From the NCBI GenBank assembly GCA_023334545.1, contig JAADVB010000084.1, positions 1 to 64,000 on the forward strand: DNA of 64,000 nucleotides, read 5' to 3'. The position numbers were made by a program, and so were the translations under genes. Shown in pieces: positions 49,950 to 61,744 of the stretch. The notes below the pieces were generated by a model, which did no database searches, was not told the DNA's origin, and saw only the letters and a list, made by a program, of their open reading frames with translations. The stretch's first letter is position 1. The number at the start of each line of letters is the position of its first letter. This stretch comes from Salisapilia sapeloensis. Taxonomy: Eukaryota; Oomycota; Peronosporomycetes; Peronosporales; Salisapiliaceae.

Positions 49950-52394
49950 ATGAAGTTCGGCAAGCAGCTAGAGCTATCAGCGACGCCCGAGTGGCGAGAC
50001 TCGTACGTCAAGTACAAGCGCCTCAAGCGCCTTATTAAGCGCGTGGCGTTCGAGATTGAAAAAGAGGAGCGCAAGGAGGAAAAGGAGAGAGCCAAGAGCC
50101 CAGCTAGTGCCGGTGCGACCAACGGAACCTTTGCTTCCTCCTCCTCTCCTCCCCAGCAGACCACCAGAGTCAATGTGAACGAGACCCAGCCACTTTTGGC
50201 CACGACGGAAGACGGCGTCCAGGGCGCGAGGAACGAGTTCTGGAGCGTCGTCCACCAGAACCTGCGTGTCGTCAATGACTTCCACAGCGCCAAGATCACT
50301 TCCCTACGCAAGGCCGTGCAGGACTTTGAGAACGACCTGCTAGACGAACAGATCCGGTCCCATGGCCACGTCCACTCTCGCTCTCGAACCTACTCCCAAG
50401 GTCCTCCTCCTCCACCTCCATCCTACCACCAACGATACTCATACGCCCTTAGAACGGACCTTTGCTGCCCTCCAAGAGATCTACGACACGCTCGTCGACC
50501 TACGTACGTTCGTCCAGATCAACCACTCTGGCTTCCGTAAGATTGTCAAAAAGGTTTTGGTTGGATCTAGCTCTGCTCCTACTCCTGTCTAACACTCTCT
50601 CCTAGTACGACAAATCGACCGGAGCCAAGACCCTGCCAGAGTTCATGACGCGACTGAACCAACAGCCTTTCTACGCCTCCGACGATGTCGACAGCCTCCT
50701 CAACCGCATCTTCATGATGACTTCGAGAGACAAACTGGAGGCTGGGAACGTCGAGCGGCGCATCAAGATCAAGCAGAGTGAGGAGAACACGCTCCTGCGC
50801 AAAGTCAAGCGCGTTCCGTTCGGCGTCTCCGTCTGCCTCTTCATCCTCCTCCTGGTCTTCGACATCATGCCGGAAGGAGACCAAGTGCAGCAGAGGTGTC
50901 TCGCTATGCTCGTCTTCATCACGTCTCTGTGGGTGACGGAAGCCCTGCCGTACTTTGCCACTGCGCTGCTGGTGCCTCCGCTCGTCGTCTTCCTCCGCAT
51001 CCTGGACGACCCGGAGCGCCCCGGAGAGCTCCTGGACCCCAAGTCGGCCGCAGACGACGTCACGTCCAAGATGGTCAACCACACGACGCTCCTGATCATG
51101 GGCGGGTACGCCATCTCGGCCGCCTTTGCCAAGTGCCAGATCGAGCTCTACATCGCCGCCGCGCTCCAGCGGCGGTTCAAGAAGAAGCCCAACCTCTTCC
51201 TCTTGGCCATCATGCTCATGGGGCTCTTCTTGTCCATGTGGATCAGCAACCACACGGCGCCCGTCCTCTGCGTCTCCGTCCTGTTGCCCATCATCCGAGA
51301 CTTCCCCACCGACAGCACCTACGTCAAGACGCTGCTCGTCGGACTCGCCTTCGCTTGCAACCTCGGAGGCATGATGACCCCCATCTCGTCTCTCCAGAAC
51401 GTCCTGGCGGTTTCTTTTCTGGAGAAAGCTGGCTACGTCGTCACCTTTGGCAACTGGATGGCGCTAGCAGTCCCCTTCTGCACCATCTCCACCGTCCTCG
51501 TACGTCATGGCATGTCGTTTTCCTATCACCTCTAGCTAATCTTGTATAAAAACCAGTGCTGGGTCTTCCTCCTCTATGTCATGGACCCGCAGGACGCCCA
51601 GTTCATCCCTCAGATCGTGTACGACCAGCGGCAGAAGATCAGCTCCATGCACATTGCCGTCGTAGCACTCAGCCTCCTCACCATCTTCCTCTGGGCGACA
51701 CTGAGCGTCACGGAAGACGTCTTCGGAGACCTCTCCGTCGTCTCCCTCCTCTTCATGTTCTGCATGTTCGGCAGTGGCATGCTCAGCCAGTTCGACTTCA
51801 ACTCCTTTTCTTGGCACATCCTCTTCCTCATCGGAGGAGGAAATGTCCTGGGAGACGTACGCTTTTCCTACTTTAGCTACAGAAGCCCAACTAACCCACA
51901 TGCCTAGGCTGTCAAGAGGTCTGGGCTGCTGCAGACGCTCAGCAGCTCGGTCATCCACGCGCTGCCCGACAGCAGCGTCTGGGTCGTCACGGCCTCCCTC
52001 TGCTTCCTTGTCCTGGCGCTCACCACCTTTGTCTCCCACACGGTCGCCTCCATCATCCTCCTCCCTATCATCGTCGACATGAGCGTCGACATCGGGCACC
52101 CGCACATCCCAGTTATCTGCTGCGCCCTCGCCATCTCCGCAGGTACTCTCTCTCTTTCGTACATCTAGCTCTAGTCTACTCACGCTACGTACAGCCATGG
52201 CGCTCCCCTTCTCCTCCTTCCCCAACATTAACTCCCTCCTGGTGCTCGACGACCACGGACAGTCCTACCTCCAGGTCAACGACTTCCTCCGCGTCGGCGT
52301 CCTCTTCTCCCTCATCACCGTCGTCCTCATCCTCACACTCGGATTCGGACTCATCGTCGGCGTACTTGGCTACTCGATCGAGCCAAAGTTCTAG
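49950..52394 (+). CDS. SPX-domain phosphate transporter (Pho87/Pho91-like, DASS family)
   Basis: Six or more exons. The N-terminal SPX domain begins MKFGKQLELSATPEW, with the phosphate-sensing basic cluster YKRLKRLIKR and later INHSGFRKIVKKYDKSTG across a splice join. The membrane part is a divalent-anion/Na symporter: WVTEALPYFATALLVPP, MGGYAISAAFAKC, MWISNHTAPVLCVSVLLP, LAFACNLGGMMTPISS, then LFLIGGGNVLGDAVK, VSHTVASIILLPII and SSFPNINSLL. About 12 helices are visible. Such fusions carry low-affinity phosphate transport, with SPX binding inositol pyrophosphates to set activity, at the plasma membrane or vacuole. Pairs of SNxTxP-like loops occur in both halves. Confidence 0.9.
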
Positions 52395-52491
52395 GTTTCT
52401 ACAGCCTCCATCACACCTAGACGTAGCAAGACAAAGGATTGGAATAGACACAAGCATGTCGACGCTGTATTCGTTCTCTCGTTCAATAGAC

Positions 52492-52785
52492 CTACTGCGG
52501 CGTCTGGCCTGCCGCGCCAGTCTGCTCCTGCTGCTGCATGATCTCCGCGTAGCTCTCCTGCAGCCGGACGGACGTACGCATCGTGTGGCGCAAAAGTTTC
52601 TCGGCGCAACTGTTCATGCACGAAAGCTCCTTGTCGTCCAGCTTCTTGCTCCGGAACGAATGGACGCAGTCGTTGAAGCAAAGCTCCACCGTGCGGCTAA
52701 AGTACGCGATCGTCTGCGTCACGCGCATCTCCTCGATGTGCTCCTCCATCTTCCGCTGGAACTCGCGCTCTTGTTGGTTGCTCAT
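52492..52785 (-). CDS. TIM9: Small TIM chaperone Tim9
   Basis: One exon of 97 residues with the twin CX3C motif (CFNDC and CMNSC, 16 residues apart) of the intermembrane-space small TIM family. TSVRLQESYAEIM matches the Tim9 C-terminal helix (RISMRFQEY). Tim9 and Tim10 form a hexamer that escorts hydrophobic inner-membrane carriers across the intermembrane space. The Cys pairs form disulfides through Mia40. Tim10 is the main alternative identity. The gene converges on the transporter with a 97-bp gap. Confidence 0.85.
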   Translation of the reverse strand: MSNQQEREFQRKMEEHIEEMRVTQTIAYFSRTVELCFNDCVHSFRSKKLDDKELSCMNSCAEKLLRHTMRTSVRLQESYAEIMQQQEQTGAAGQTPQ

Positions 52786-53413
52786 CTTGTCGCTACGATC
52801 CGCTCGGCTCGACTTTAGTGGTGGCAGCGGTGGCCTATATTCAGTTTCAGAGGACTCTATTAAATATGGGAGGTATAGAGGAAAACAAACAAGAGACTTG
52901 GGTCAGTATCTGCCGATGCGGATATGCTGATGCGTCCATGGCTTACTTCCATACATGAGATATTCTGTAATAGTACTCATCTTGCCTGTTATAAAAATGA
53001 CGGAAGGCTCAGATTACCATATCATCCCAACATGACCATATTCACTTACAGAATCCTACATACGCTTCAATTGTCCATGATAGACGTCATACGAGTGACC
53101 CCGTAGCCATGTCCATCAAAACGGACGCGCAAGGTAGTCAAACAGATGAGGCAGAGAACCACTACAAGATAATACTGGCATGTACCTAAACCCTACGTTT
53201 TAGATAAAACGGTCCAATCAGAAGTGCGTCCTACACCCATCTCTCATCGGAATCAGTCCATCCGAGAGCTGCTCAGATCCTCTTCCTCCAGAGCAGTTCC
53301 TTGCTACGTAGACCCACTCGCACGTCCTAAAATATTCTCATTGCCACCACCATCAGACGACAGACGACAGATCTCTGCCTATTAAACTGTTAAACTTTTC
53401 GTGAACTATTGAG
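52786..53413. other. Intergenic stretch, no gene seen
   Basis: About 630 bases holding the 5' flanks of TIM9 (-) and the Qc-SNARE (+). A 60-codon frame at 52924-53106 looks random. Nothing else is supported. Confidence 0.4.
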
Positions 53414-54323
53414 ATGAGGCAGAATACATGGGGAGCGTGGCTCGACCGGCTCGAGAGCGCTCGATCGCAGGAGAATAACATTTCCAGTCAATTACGCAAT
53501 GGGAATGCAGACAACGTCGGTGCGAGCGTGTTCTCGCTGCAGCAAACTGTGTCGCGATTGAAACGCGATTTCAGTCAGCTCGAGCGATCAAGCTCGGATG
53601 ATGTGTACAATTCCTATTGTCTTCAAGTGCATTGACTTTGGCTGACAGTATTTTGACAGGACGGAAGATGAAATGCAGCGTCGAAAGCAAGTGCTCAAGC
53701 AGCTAGATGAAAGCACAGTAGGACTCTTTGCCATTTCACGTCTAGACTACGGAAGATAGCACGTACTTACCACTCTATCCAGCAAGCAGACGTGAGTGCC
53801 TATGACCGGCGAAAGTCTAACGGAGCAAGGTGCTGCTCATATCAATTTGCTTCTGATGAGGACCATCTAACATACGCGGTAGAGGACAGAATGGCAACGA
53901 CTACCACCGCAACCTCCTCGGCATGCAAAACCAAATTATGAAAGGTATGTCTACAATATGCAAATGGCCTATTGCACTACATCTGACTCGTGTCCTCTAG
54001 ATCAGGACGACCAGCTAGATCTCATCAGCAGGGGTGTCTCCAACCTCCGCAACTACAGCAACGCAGTCAGGGACGAGTCAGATCTGCACACGCGACTGCT
54101 GTCGGATGTCGGCAATGATGTGGAGAAAGCAACGGGCGGTCTCGAAAGCGAAGGAGCGCGCGCTGACTACGTGCGTTCATTTCTTTTTATAATGGCTCGT
54201 CTTGTAGTCTTATTAATGTATCCAACGTAGGTGGCGCGTCAAAGCAGCAACTTTAAGCTGTACATCATCATTATCATCCTCATCGCCATCCTCATCCTGC
54301 TGCTCATGCTCGGCAGCGGATAA
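53414..54323 (+). CDS. Qc-SNARE, syntaxin-8/SYP5-like
   Basis: About six small exons. The N-terminal helices (WGAWLDRLESARSQENNISS, LQQTVSRLKRDFSQLE) join through a phase-2 intron to TEDEMQRRKQVLKQLDES. A short exon with NDYHRNLLGMQNQIMK follows, then the SNARE motif DQDDQLDLISRGVSNLRNYS...RLLSDVGNDVEKA. The last exon gives SSNFKLYIIIIILIAILILLLMLGSG, a C-terminal membrane anchor. The layout matches endosomal Qc-SNAREs. A role in late endosome/vacuole fusion is inferred from family. Confidence 0.8.
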
Positions 54324-54609
54324 GGCGATTGCTTTCTTTCAAAAGGTCCTGGTGGGACTGGCCGATGAACCGCCACTAGGTACGCAAATAGGTGGACATT
54401 GAATTCCTTCAAGACCAAATCAAAAAATATCCGTCGTCATTTTTGTTTATTCCGTCTTATCACTCTTCTTATACCTTTGGACTGTTCTCTGTCGTGGAGT
54501 CCGTCTCGGCTGCTTCTTCTGCAGATCGTTCTTCATTATAAACCGGAGCACATCGTAAATCACTCGCACCTATGTTCATTTTAACACTTGTAAAATGTAC
54601 AGAGCGATA

Positions 54610-55058
54610 CTAGTCTTGGAAAGCAAGTACATTGTTGAGGAAAACGATGCTGGACAACCCAATCTGCACACATGGAAGCAGTGGAAGCGTAGGAGCGTCG
54701 TACAGTTTCTTTGCCGGTAGAAAGATGTCACCGTAGAGCGTCAGCAAGGAGAGGAACATGCCAAAACGCACAAACTACGCATACGCACGCACATTGTCGA
54801 TAAAATCCATATGCACATGACTAAGCATATCAATCTACTTACAAGGCTTGGATTGCGAAAGTAAGCTGCTGTGGATGCGAGAGACGCTGTCATACGAATC
54901 CAGCCAGCTTTGGTGCCGCTCGCGATGTAGCAGCCGATGAGGACAACTAGCAGCACAGCCTGAGCGTACATGAGTCGGTCGGTCCTCACGCTACGTCCAC
55001 TCTTTTGGGCAGGACCCCAGAGAGCTTGGTGCACGCTTTCGTGCTTCAAGATGACCAT
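54610..55058 (-). CDS. Small multispanning membrane protein, function unknown
   Basis: Two exons (55058 to about 54845, then about 54770 to 54610) joined at AYFRNPSL|FVRFGMFL. The product is about 120 residues with three or four hydrophobic helices (LMYAQAVLLVVLIGCYIASG, RFGMFLSLLTLYGDIFLPA, LPCVQIGLSSIVFLNNVLAF) and a polar linker (GTKAGWIRMTASLASTA). I do not recognise the family. The size and helices would suit a small ER or Golgi protein. It is the last gene before the gene-poor region. Confidence 0.65.
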
Positions 55059-57599
55059 TTTTGACTTGCCGCCCTTTTATCAGTGTGAATGAGCTGATTG
55101 AGGATGAAGAGACGTAATCCAATTAATACTTGATACAGCGGTAACTGAGATTTTGATCCTAAGAAGAGGAACAACGCTATGTATATGAATACTGGTCTAC
55201 TAGAAACTTTTATTCAAGTTGTGATACTTTTGAATGACGGACCGATGCTACGAACTACATGCATTGCAGCTCAAATACTGTTCTAGTGACCGTAGCCATC
55301 AAGATTCAGCATTTAAAACTACGCAGCCGACAGAGTTGCTCTTTATGACGGGCGCTTACAATAAAAGCCAACAGCTGACAATGAGCTGGATATAAGTATC
55401 TGTTTGAAATGTCCTACACTACAGTGGTGCCTCCCCTGACATCATTTGGGTTATAACCTCTGGCTCGATCCTACTAGCTAGTCCAGACGCACCGATCAGC
55501 AAAACAACACTGCATAATTGTGATTGATACAACTCGTGCACCCATATCTTTCAGTGTTGCTGTCAAAGAGATGGGGCAGGACACATTTGGTTGACCCAGC
55601 GAAACAGGACGAACTTATGGGTTACAGCTATGCATCAAAAGATTTTACAATGAAGTTATTCACCCAGTAAGCCCCCAGTCGAGATCATTGTGGGCTGCAG
55701 CATTAAACTGAATCATCTACAGGTAAACAAAAACGAAAATAAACACGGTAGTAATTAAGCATACCGTAGATGTAAAAACTGCTATCTAGACGTCAGAAAG
55801 CACTTCAATTGCTACGAACTGCTTATAGAGCAAGAAGAAAGATCACGATGTACCACCTACACTAAGCAGAGGGTAAACGACATGAGTTGAAAAGAACGAG
55901 CTCATTGCCGCAATTTGAGAACTGCAAAAAGATCAGAGGTTTTTACGAAGAATCTCACAAATTTGGCTACTACCGTAATGTAAGTTTTGTTATTCCATGT
56001 TGCCTACAACTACTGCGCTAGACACTGGTCATACGCTTCCTGATGTAGCTACAAAATTAAGCAGAATTTCACGGACATAATCTGGTTTTAAAAAGATGAT
56101 GAGCATATAATTGCTTTAGCGTACTCTGTTATCGTTGATTTCCATGGATGCTCTGGCGCTGGATTATGTGGAACGGATACAGTTGCCACATTAGTTGTGT
56201 GTTTTGTAACAAGCCATCTATAGCAAAGCATTGCTTCATACTTTCGTCCACGACTGATCATTTGGAAACTCAGCCGGTATCTACCACCAACCTACACAAG
56301 TAATGCAAATGTTGTAGCAGAAAAAGAGGATACATTTATTTGTTTCTCGAGCTGGAGCTCCAGTAATTAGTCACACATGTGCAAATAGTGGACGCCATAC
56401 CCGTCTACGCCGGTGCTTGATTAATATGTACTGGAACAAGCATTAGATTTCATACGTGACTTTACGCCTTTTCACCTCACTTTCAATTGGAGAACATATC
56501 AAGCTACGACAAATCTTATCAACATACCGTTATTGCTTCTATCCGAGCTTAGAATCAAGTAGATTTCCCTATCACTGAACCCGCATATTTTAAGACACTG
56601 GCAGCTACACCAAGTTATAATTTTATACGCATACCTCTAGAGCAAAATGAAATAATGCAATGTATAGCCTCGAGCTCGTGTCGCCTGACAAGTTGAAGCG
56701 AATACGCTTACTGTTTAGTATGAGTTTCCTTACGCGTAATGTTGATCGAAAGAAGACATACACCTTTCATACACATATACTACTGCAGATAAGTTAAGAT
56801 AAAAATACAAACGCTTTCTAGCAATCAGAGAAGCAGTCATGAATAACAGGGATGCAGTTGCTCTTTTAATCTTTTACCGACACGTTATGTCTTTCCCATC
56901 TAAAAGGTCTTACATGCAGGCAGTCAATGACCTAAAACATACAGTATTGAAACAAGCTGCGGACCATCTCGGTAAACATTTTGTATATGATTCTGCTATT
57001 AAGAGATCTTCTCACGGGTAAACAAGTATCATCTTTACTGATTTAAAGCGTTTATCGATTACATGCAGAGGCGGAACTCGCAGCAATGTATCAAATAGGT
57101 TTTCATTTCCAAACCTTCTTCGAACTCAAGTCGTCAAAGTATCGCCTTCAAAGGTCAGACCTTCAGCCTTTCAAGAAAAAAGCCCCCACCTGAGGCTCTA
57201 GAAGAAGGATAATTATGGCGGAGATGGGCTCCGCACCGCCTAGAGTGATGGTTACGCGGGAAGTTTGACATTATACGCGGTGGAAAAGACGACCCGATTA
57301 TCACGCGAGCTACTTACATACAAGAGCACCAATAGGGCACATTAGCCAACACACTTAATAAGTATTACACATGACCAAACAGCTCTGTCCAAGTTCACAC
57401 AAGAGCAGCATATGAGGAAATAAGACAGCAAGCTTAAACGAAAAAATCACAGCCTGGCCCAAAATGTTGTTTATAATTTGCAAAAGCTCTGGATGGACAT
57501 TATATTTCAGAAGGGACTTCGCATCCATGTGCCTCAGTACCACAAATAGACTTAAATGTTCTCCCTGCATTGACGCAATTCAATTCGACGCTTTAATTC
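55059..57599. other. Gene-poor flank of the AT-rich domain (left)
   Basis: About 2.5 kb of moderately AT-rich sequence with no frame I would call. Short open frames at 56839-57021 and 57355-57570 (-) carry no recognised motif. I saw no match to the dispersed repeat, tRNA or rRNA. It contrasts sharply with the preceding 50 kb. Confidence 0.6.
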
Positions 57600-60190
57600 A
57601 TAAACTTCCAAAAACTAACAAACAACAAATAATGATTAATACCAAAAAAAAGATGTAAACTATACGCAACAACTTTATAAAAAACAACAAATAGAACACA
57701 ACAAAGCTTAGTTATACAATATATTGTTTAAAAGCATACGCAAATATTTTTGATTACACAGTACATATGTCGTTCTCAAAGATCTAAATCTTAGATTCAT
57801 TTGTTTTCGTTAACTAAAAAAAAACACACACACAATCCTATTTTAACACACACGACAAAAATTTTGCACAAACTAAATGCAATCATATAAATGCTTATAT
57901 ACATGCAAAGGTCTATACCAATAAATGACACAAAGTTATAATCGATCTAACAATGAACAAATCTCGTTTATATAAACAACAAATATGTAACAAATGCAAT
58001 AGTTTCAATTAAAAAAAAAATCTATTTACTTATACGAATTAATAAACAATTGATTAACATTAGTTTCAACGTTTGCGAATTAAACGGAAACTTTTTAGCT
58101 CAGTGTTTACACTCAAAATAACAGTTAAAACGGTAGTAAATTCTAAACAAGCTTGTACATTAAAAATAATTCAAATTTGACAATTTTCTATTTACACATC
58201 GACATTAATCACAAAAACAATTATATGTTAAGCAGAACACCTAGAAATATAGGACATCTTCATATTGTCAAAATATTTTTCTTTAGTATATTTCTTTTAT
58301 TTTAATACCATTGTATACAAATTTATCGCTATAAGTAAACATATATAATACAAAAAGTTCATTAAAATAGGTTTAATGTTGTACTGTTCATACGCATAAA
58401 GAAAGACAAATTTGTAGCTCAATAAAAATTAGCTCCTTTAAACTATCAACATTTCATAAGCAAAACATTTATTATATATATTTACAAAATTTACATGTTT
58501 ATTTTCAAAATCTTTTGCACAGCGTAAGGCGTTTCTTAAAATTTGAATCTATGATATAATAACTTTTTTAAAGTATGATTTATACGTTGAGAACTAATCA
58601 AAATTTTGTTAAATACAAAGAGTTCTGCAAAAAATGTAAAAAACTTTTAAAAAAATAATTTTTTCTAACTAACATAAGATAATTACGCATTTGCCTACTA
58701 GAAAGCTTTATTGAGGTTGTACAAAAAAAAATAACTAACAAAATTTAGTGTTTAAATTTCAGTATTAAGACTTATAAAATGTTTTGCTTATTAAAGGTAT
58801 ATTCAAAAGCTTGTTTTGTTGTATTGTAAAAATGTAAAGTTCACTTCTAATTTATATTTTTATCAAATTGACTAATTAGTATCTTTTTATGTTTTTTAGC
58901 ATACAACTTTCATAATATAAAAAAGTTAAATTGTATTATTTATTCAACAGAGGATATAATTTAATATGCAATCCACGTTCATAAAAAAGGTGTTAAATTC
59001 AAATGATAATATTCAATTATTTTTGTAAATTGTTGGCATACGTAAAGCATCTAGTATTATATCTATACGTCATGTAATGGTTTAATTTTATTTTATTTTT
59101 TGTGCGAAAACAAATTGTTATAATTATTTAAGTTTGTCATATTAATTTTTTGTGTTTTTTATTATTCATATTTTGAATAAATACCAAATCTTCTAATGAT
59201 AGAAAGATTATTAATTGATAATACTTTGTTTCTTTACTGTTTCTGTATAACAAAGTTTTGAATTTAATGTTTTGCTAATTCGTAGACTAAGCATAAGTAT
59301 TAAATTCTGTACTTATAGCCGCTTATAAGAAAATGAAATTTAATAATACAATCTTAATTACGCAGTTTGTTATAGCTGCAATATTAAAGAATATAAATTT
59401 TTTACTTGTAAACAATGATGTTTAGCAAAACTAAGAATATATCAATATTTTAATCACCTTTTTTTCTAAAACACTACTTAACTCTGTTTTAAGATTCTGT
59501 TAAGTAATTAGTTCTTATTTAAAAAAAAGAATTTGTCTGATTACTTCCATTACGAAAGTTTTGTTTGTAATTAAAACATGGGACTTATACTTTTGAGTAG
59601 CTTTCTATAATAATTTTATGGACATGTTTTTACACTATCTTGTATAAGACTTTTGTTTTAATATTTTTTAATAATTATAACAGTTTGTTGTACACGTTTT
59701 TGTATTACTTTTAGAATTTAATGAATTCTTTATTATAATGTATTTTTGTATGACTAAAAATATCTTGTTTATTTTATGCTTATAATTGTAGTCTAACCAA
59801 AGACATTTATGCACTCAGTGTTGTAGAGTTCAAAATTCGTTTACTTTTGCTCTTATTAATGTAATAACGAATACAATAAGTAGGTGTTTTGACATTCGGT
59901 CTTTGTTTGTGTTAAATATGTGGAGTTCAAGGTTTTTGGATCTTATTATTTGTACAAAGCACATCATTGTTTTTGTTTAAAGTTTTGTTATACATTTTAT
60001 ATTTTGCAGACTAACAAAAGTTTCTTCAGTCGCTTTTTTGCATTAACATGGTTACGCAATCTGTTTTTTATATCAAAATTGGTTTTATTTTAGAGTTTTG
60101 TACAAAGTTTTGCAGTCTTAAGTAATGTTTCTTCGTTGGATATAAAACAATCTGATGAATGTTAAAACGTGTTTTTGCGTTTTTATAAAA
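57600..60190. other. Extremely AT-rich domain with mirror-image strand skew
   Basis: About 2.6 kb with only short open frames. By direct count, line 57601-57660 has 36 A, 11 T, 10 C and 3 G, whereas line 59101-59160 has 17 A, 32 T, 3 C and 8 G. AT skew and GC skew both reverse sign near 58.7 kb. T/G-rich words such as ttttg and aaagttttg recur on the right, for example before gcagactaac near 60008 and gcagtcttaag near 60112. I see no organelle gene, so an organelle insert is not supported. A centromere core, replication origin or decayed inverted structure are the options. Confidence 0.7.
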
Positions 60191-61744
60191 GTACAAAACA
60201 GAAGTTGATGTTGCTTATTGTCGCTTTAAATGTATCACATGCGAACTGTTATGAAACCGGTTGGTGACATAGCTGTTTATTTGGCGTAAATAAATGTTAT
60301 GCGGGGCGTTGAATATGATGCTATACATGAGTCTAAACAACTTGTTAGGATCCGGCAAGGTATGATCAAAAGCGATAAACACTACTAGAAAATTGTTTTG
60401 ACTGCCCATAAAGGCTCCTTTTAGGTTTCGTACTTCGTAAGTTAGCTGATAGAGCGCACAGAATTGCCTACATGATCCATAGAATGACGTACTTGTGTCT
60501 CCGATCTATTTCATCACATTCGACAGACGTTACGCAAGGAATCGAATTCTGCCGTGGTCGACATCGCTCGGTTTAAGTTTATACGTCAGATAGTTCTATC
60601 CTAACTTTCTGCTTTCTCTAGTGTAACTTGAGTGGACTTCACCAATTATAACTCAGGGCAGTCGATGAGTAAAATGGGTTCTCATTTTCTTATGAGGATA
60701 CACGCAAGAGATATGGACATGTCCTTCGTCCAGCTCTTTCGGCTCCGAAATGATGATTGCCATGCGACGGACTCAGGCTCTTCTACCTATCACTTTCACT
60801 ATCTCAAACGGATCCAAAAGATCCTGCTTGGCGCGACTGACGGCTTGATTCTTTCAAAGTTGAATAGGCCTAATACTCGAAATGTACTTTCATGATACTA
60901 ACCATGATCTCTCCATGATCTTCATGCGACAAAGTTGTCTATGAGCTCTACGAGCGAAAATCTAAATTTGAGTATTCATTGTTTTTGTGGTGAGTTGTAT
61001 AGATGCTTAGTAGTTTGTTATCAATAAACGAGCTGACTGCTAAAGCGAAAAAAACATGGCGCCAGGACCAGAACATTTTACTCTTTTGTTTTGACTGTAC
61101 TTCTGACAAACGAAGTCGTTTTTAGTTTGGCAAGGAAGCAGTAGAAGTACTATGATCTCCGTATGTTGAGTTGAAACTTTCATATATTCAAGAGTCTGCA
61201 TTGAAAAATGTCATACAGCAACATATATCTCGTATCTATCGAATCAGTTTTTTGGTTAGGACGAAGGGACACAGTCTCAGGATGCTCACAAACTCTGTGT
61301 CGGGTGACGCGTACGCCAGCTTTTGACCGGTCGTGAAGCAATTTGTATTCGTGGGATATTTGCTACAATGATTTAATAGATGACCCTATCGTGGTTTCAA
61401 GGCAATTCTATCGCTTCTAGGTACATTTACAGACATTCTAACAGCTAAGAGCTAAGAACTGAAGGAGTGCTTTCATCACACTCTTACCTACACAGTTGAA
61501 GTGTCGCTAACTGTTTGCACTTTTACGATGGTCGTTGATCTGAAGACTCATCGATACCGATATGCAGAAGGTTTCACCGGTGAGGAGATCGTTCTCACGC
61601 AGACGACAGCTAAGCAGAAACGTGTATATCAATCGAAGAGTTAACTAAATTACTACAATCCAACGGTGATAAGACGTGTATTCGTTTTAACGTTCCAAAA
61701 CCAAAAGACTATTGCATTGATACTCTGCTAGTAAATCTAGAAAC
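60191..61744. other. Gene-poor flank of the AT-rich domain (right)
   Basis: Base composition returns to normal. A single 87-codon frame at 60632-60895 (MDFTNYNSGQSMSKMGS) has no recognisable domain, no Kozak-like support and no splice partner I can find, so I leave it uncalled. Confidence 0.5.

Noticed and set aside
50896..51549. Plus-strand frame overlapping the SPX transporter
   Set aside because: Arg/Pro/His-rich off-frame reading of the transporter exon.
57600..60190. AT-rich tract as an organelle DNA insertion
   Set aside because: I found no mitochondrial or plastid gene, tRNA or rRNA fragment. The skew switch is also not explained by an organelle insert.
60632..60895. 87-codon frame in the gene desert
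   Set aside because: Isolated, no family match recognised, no codon bias evident. It could be chance.
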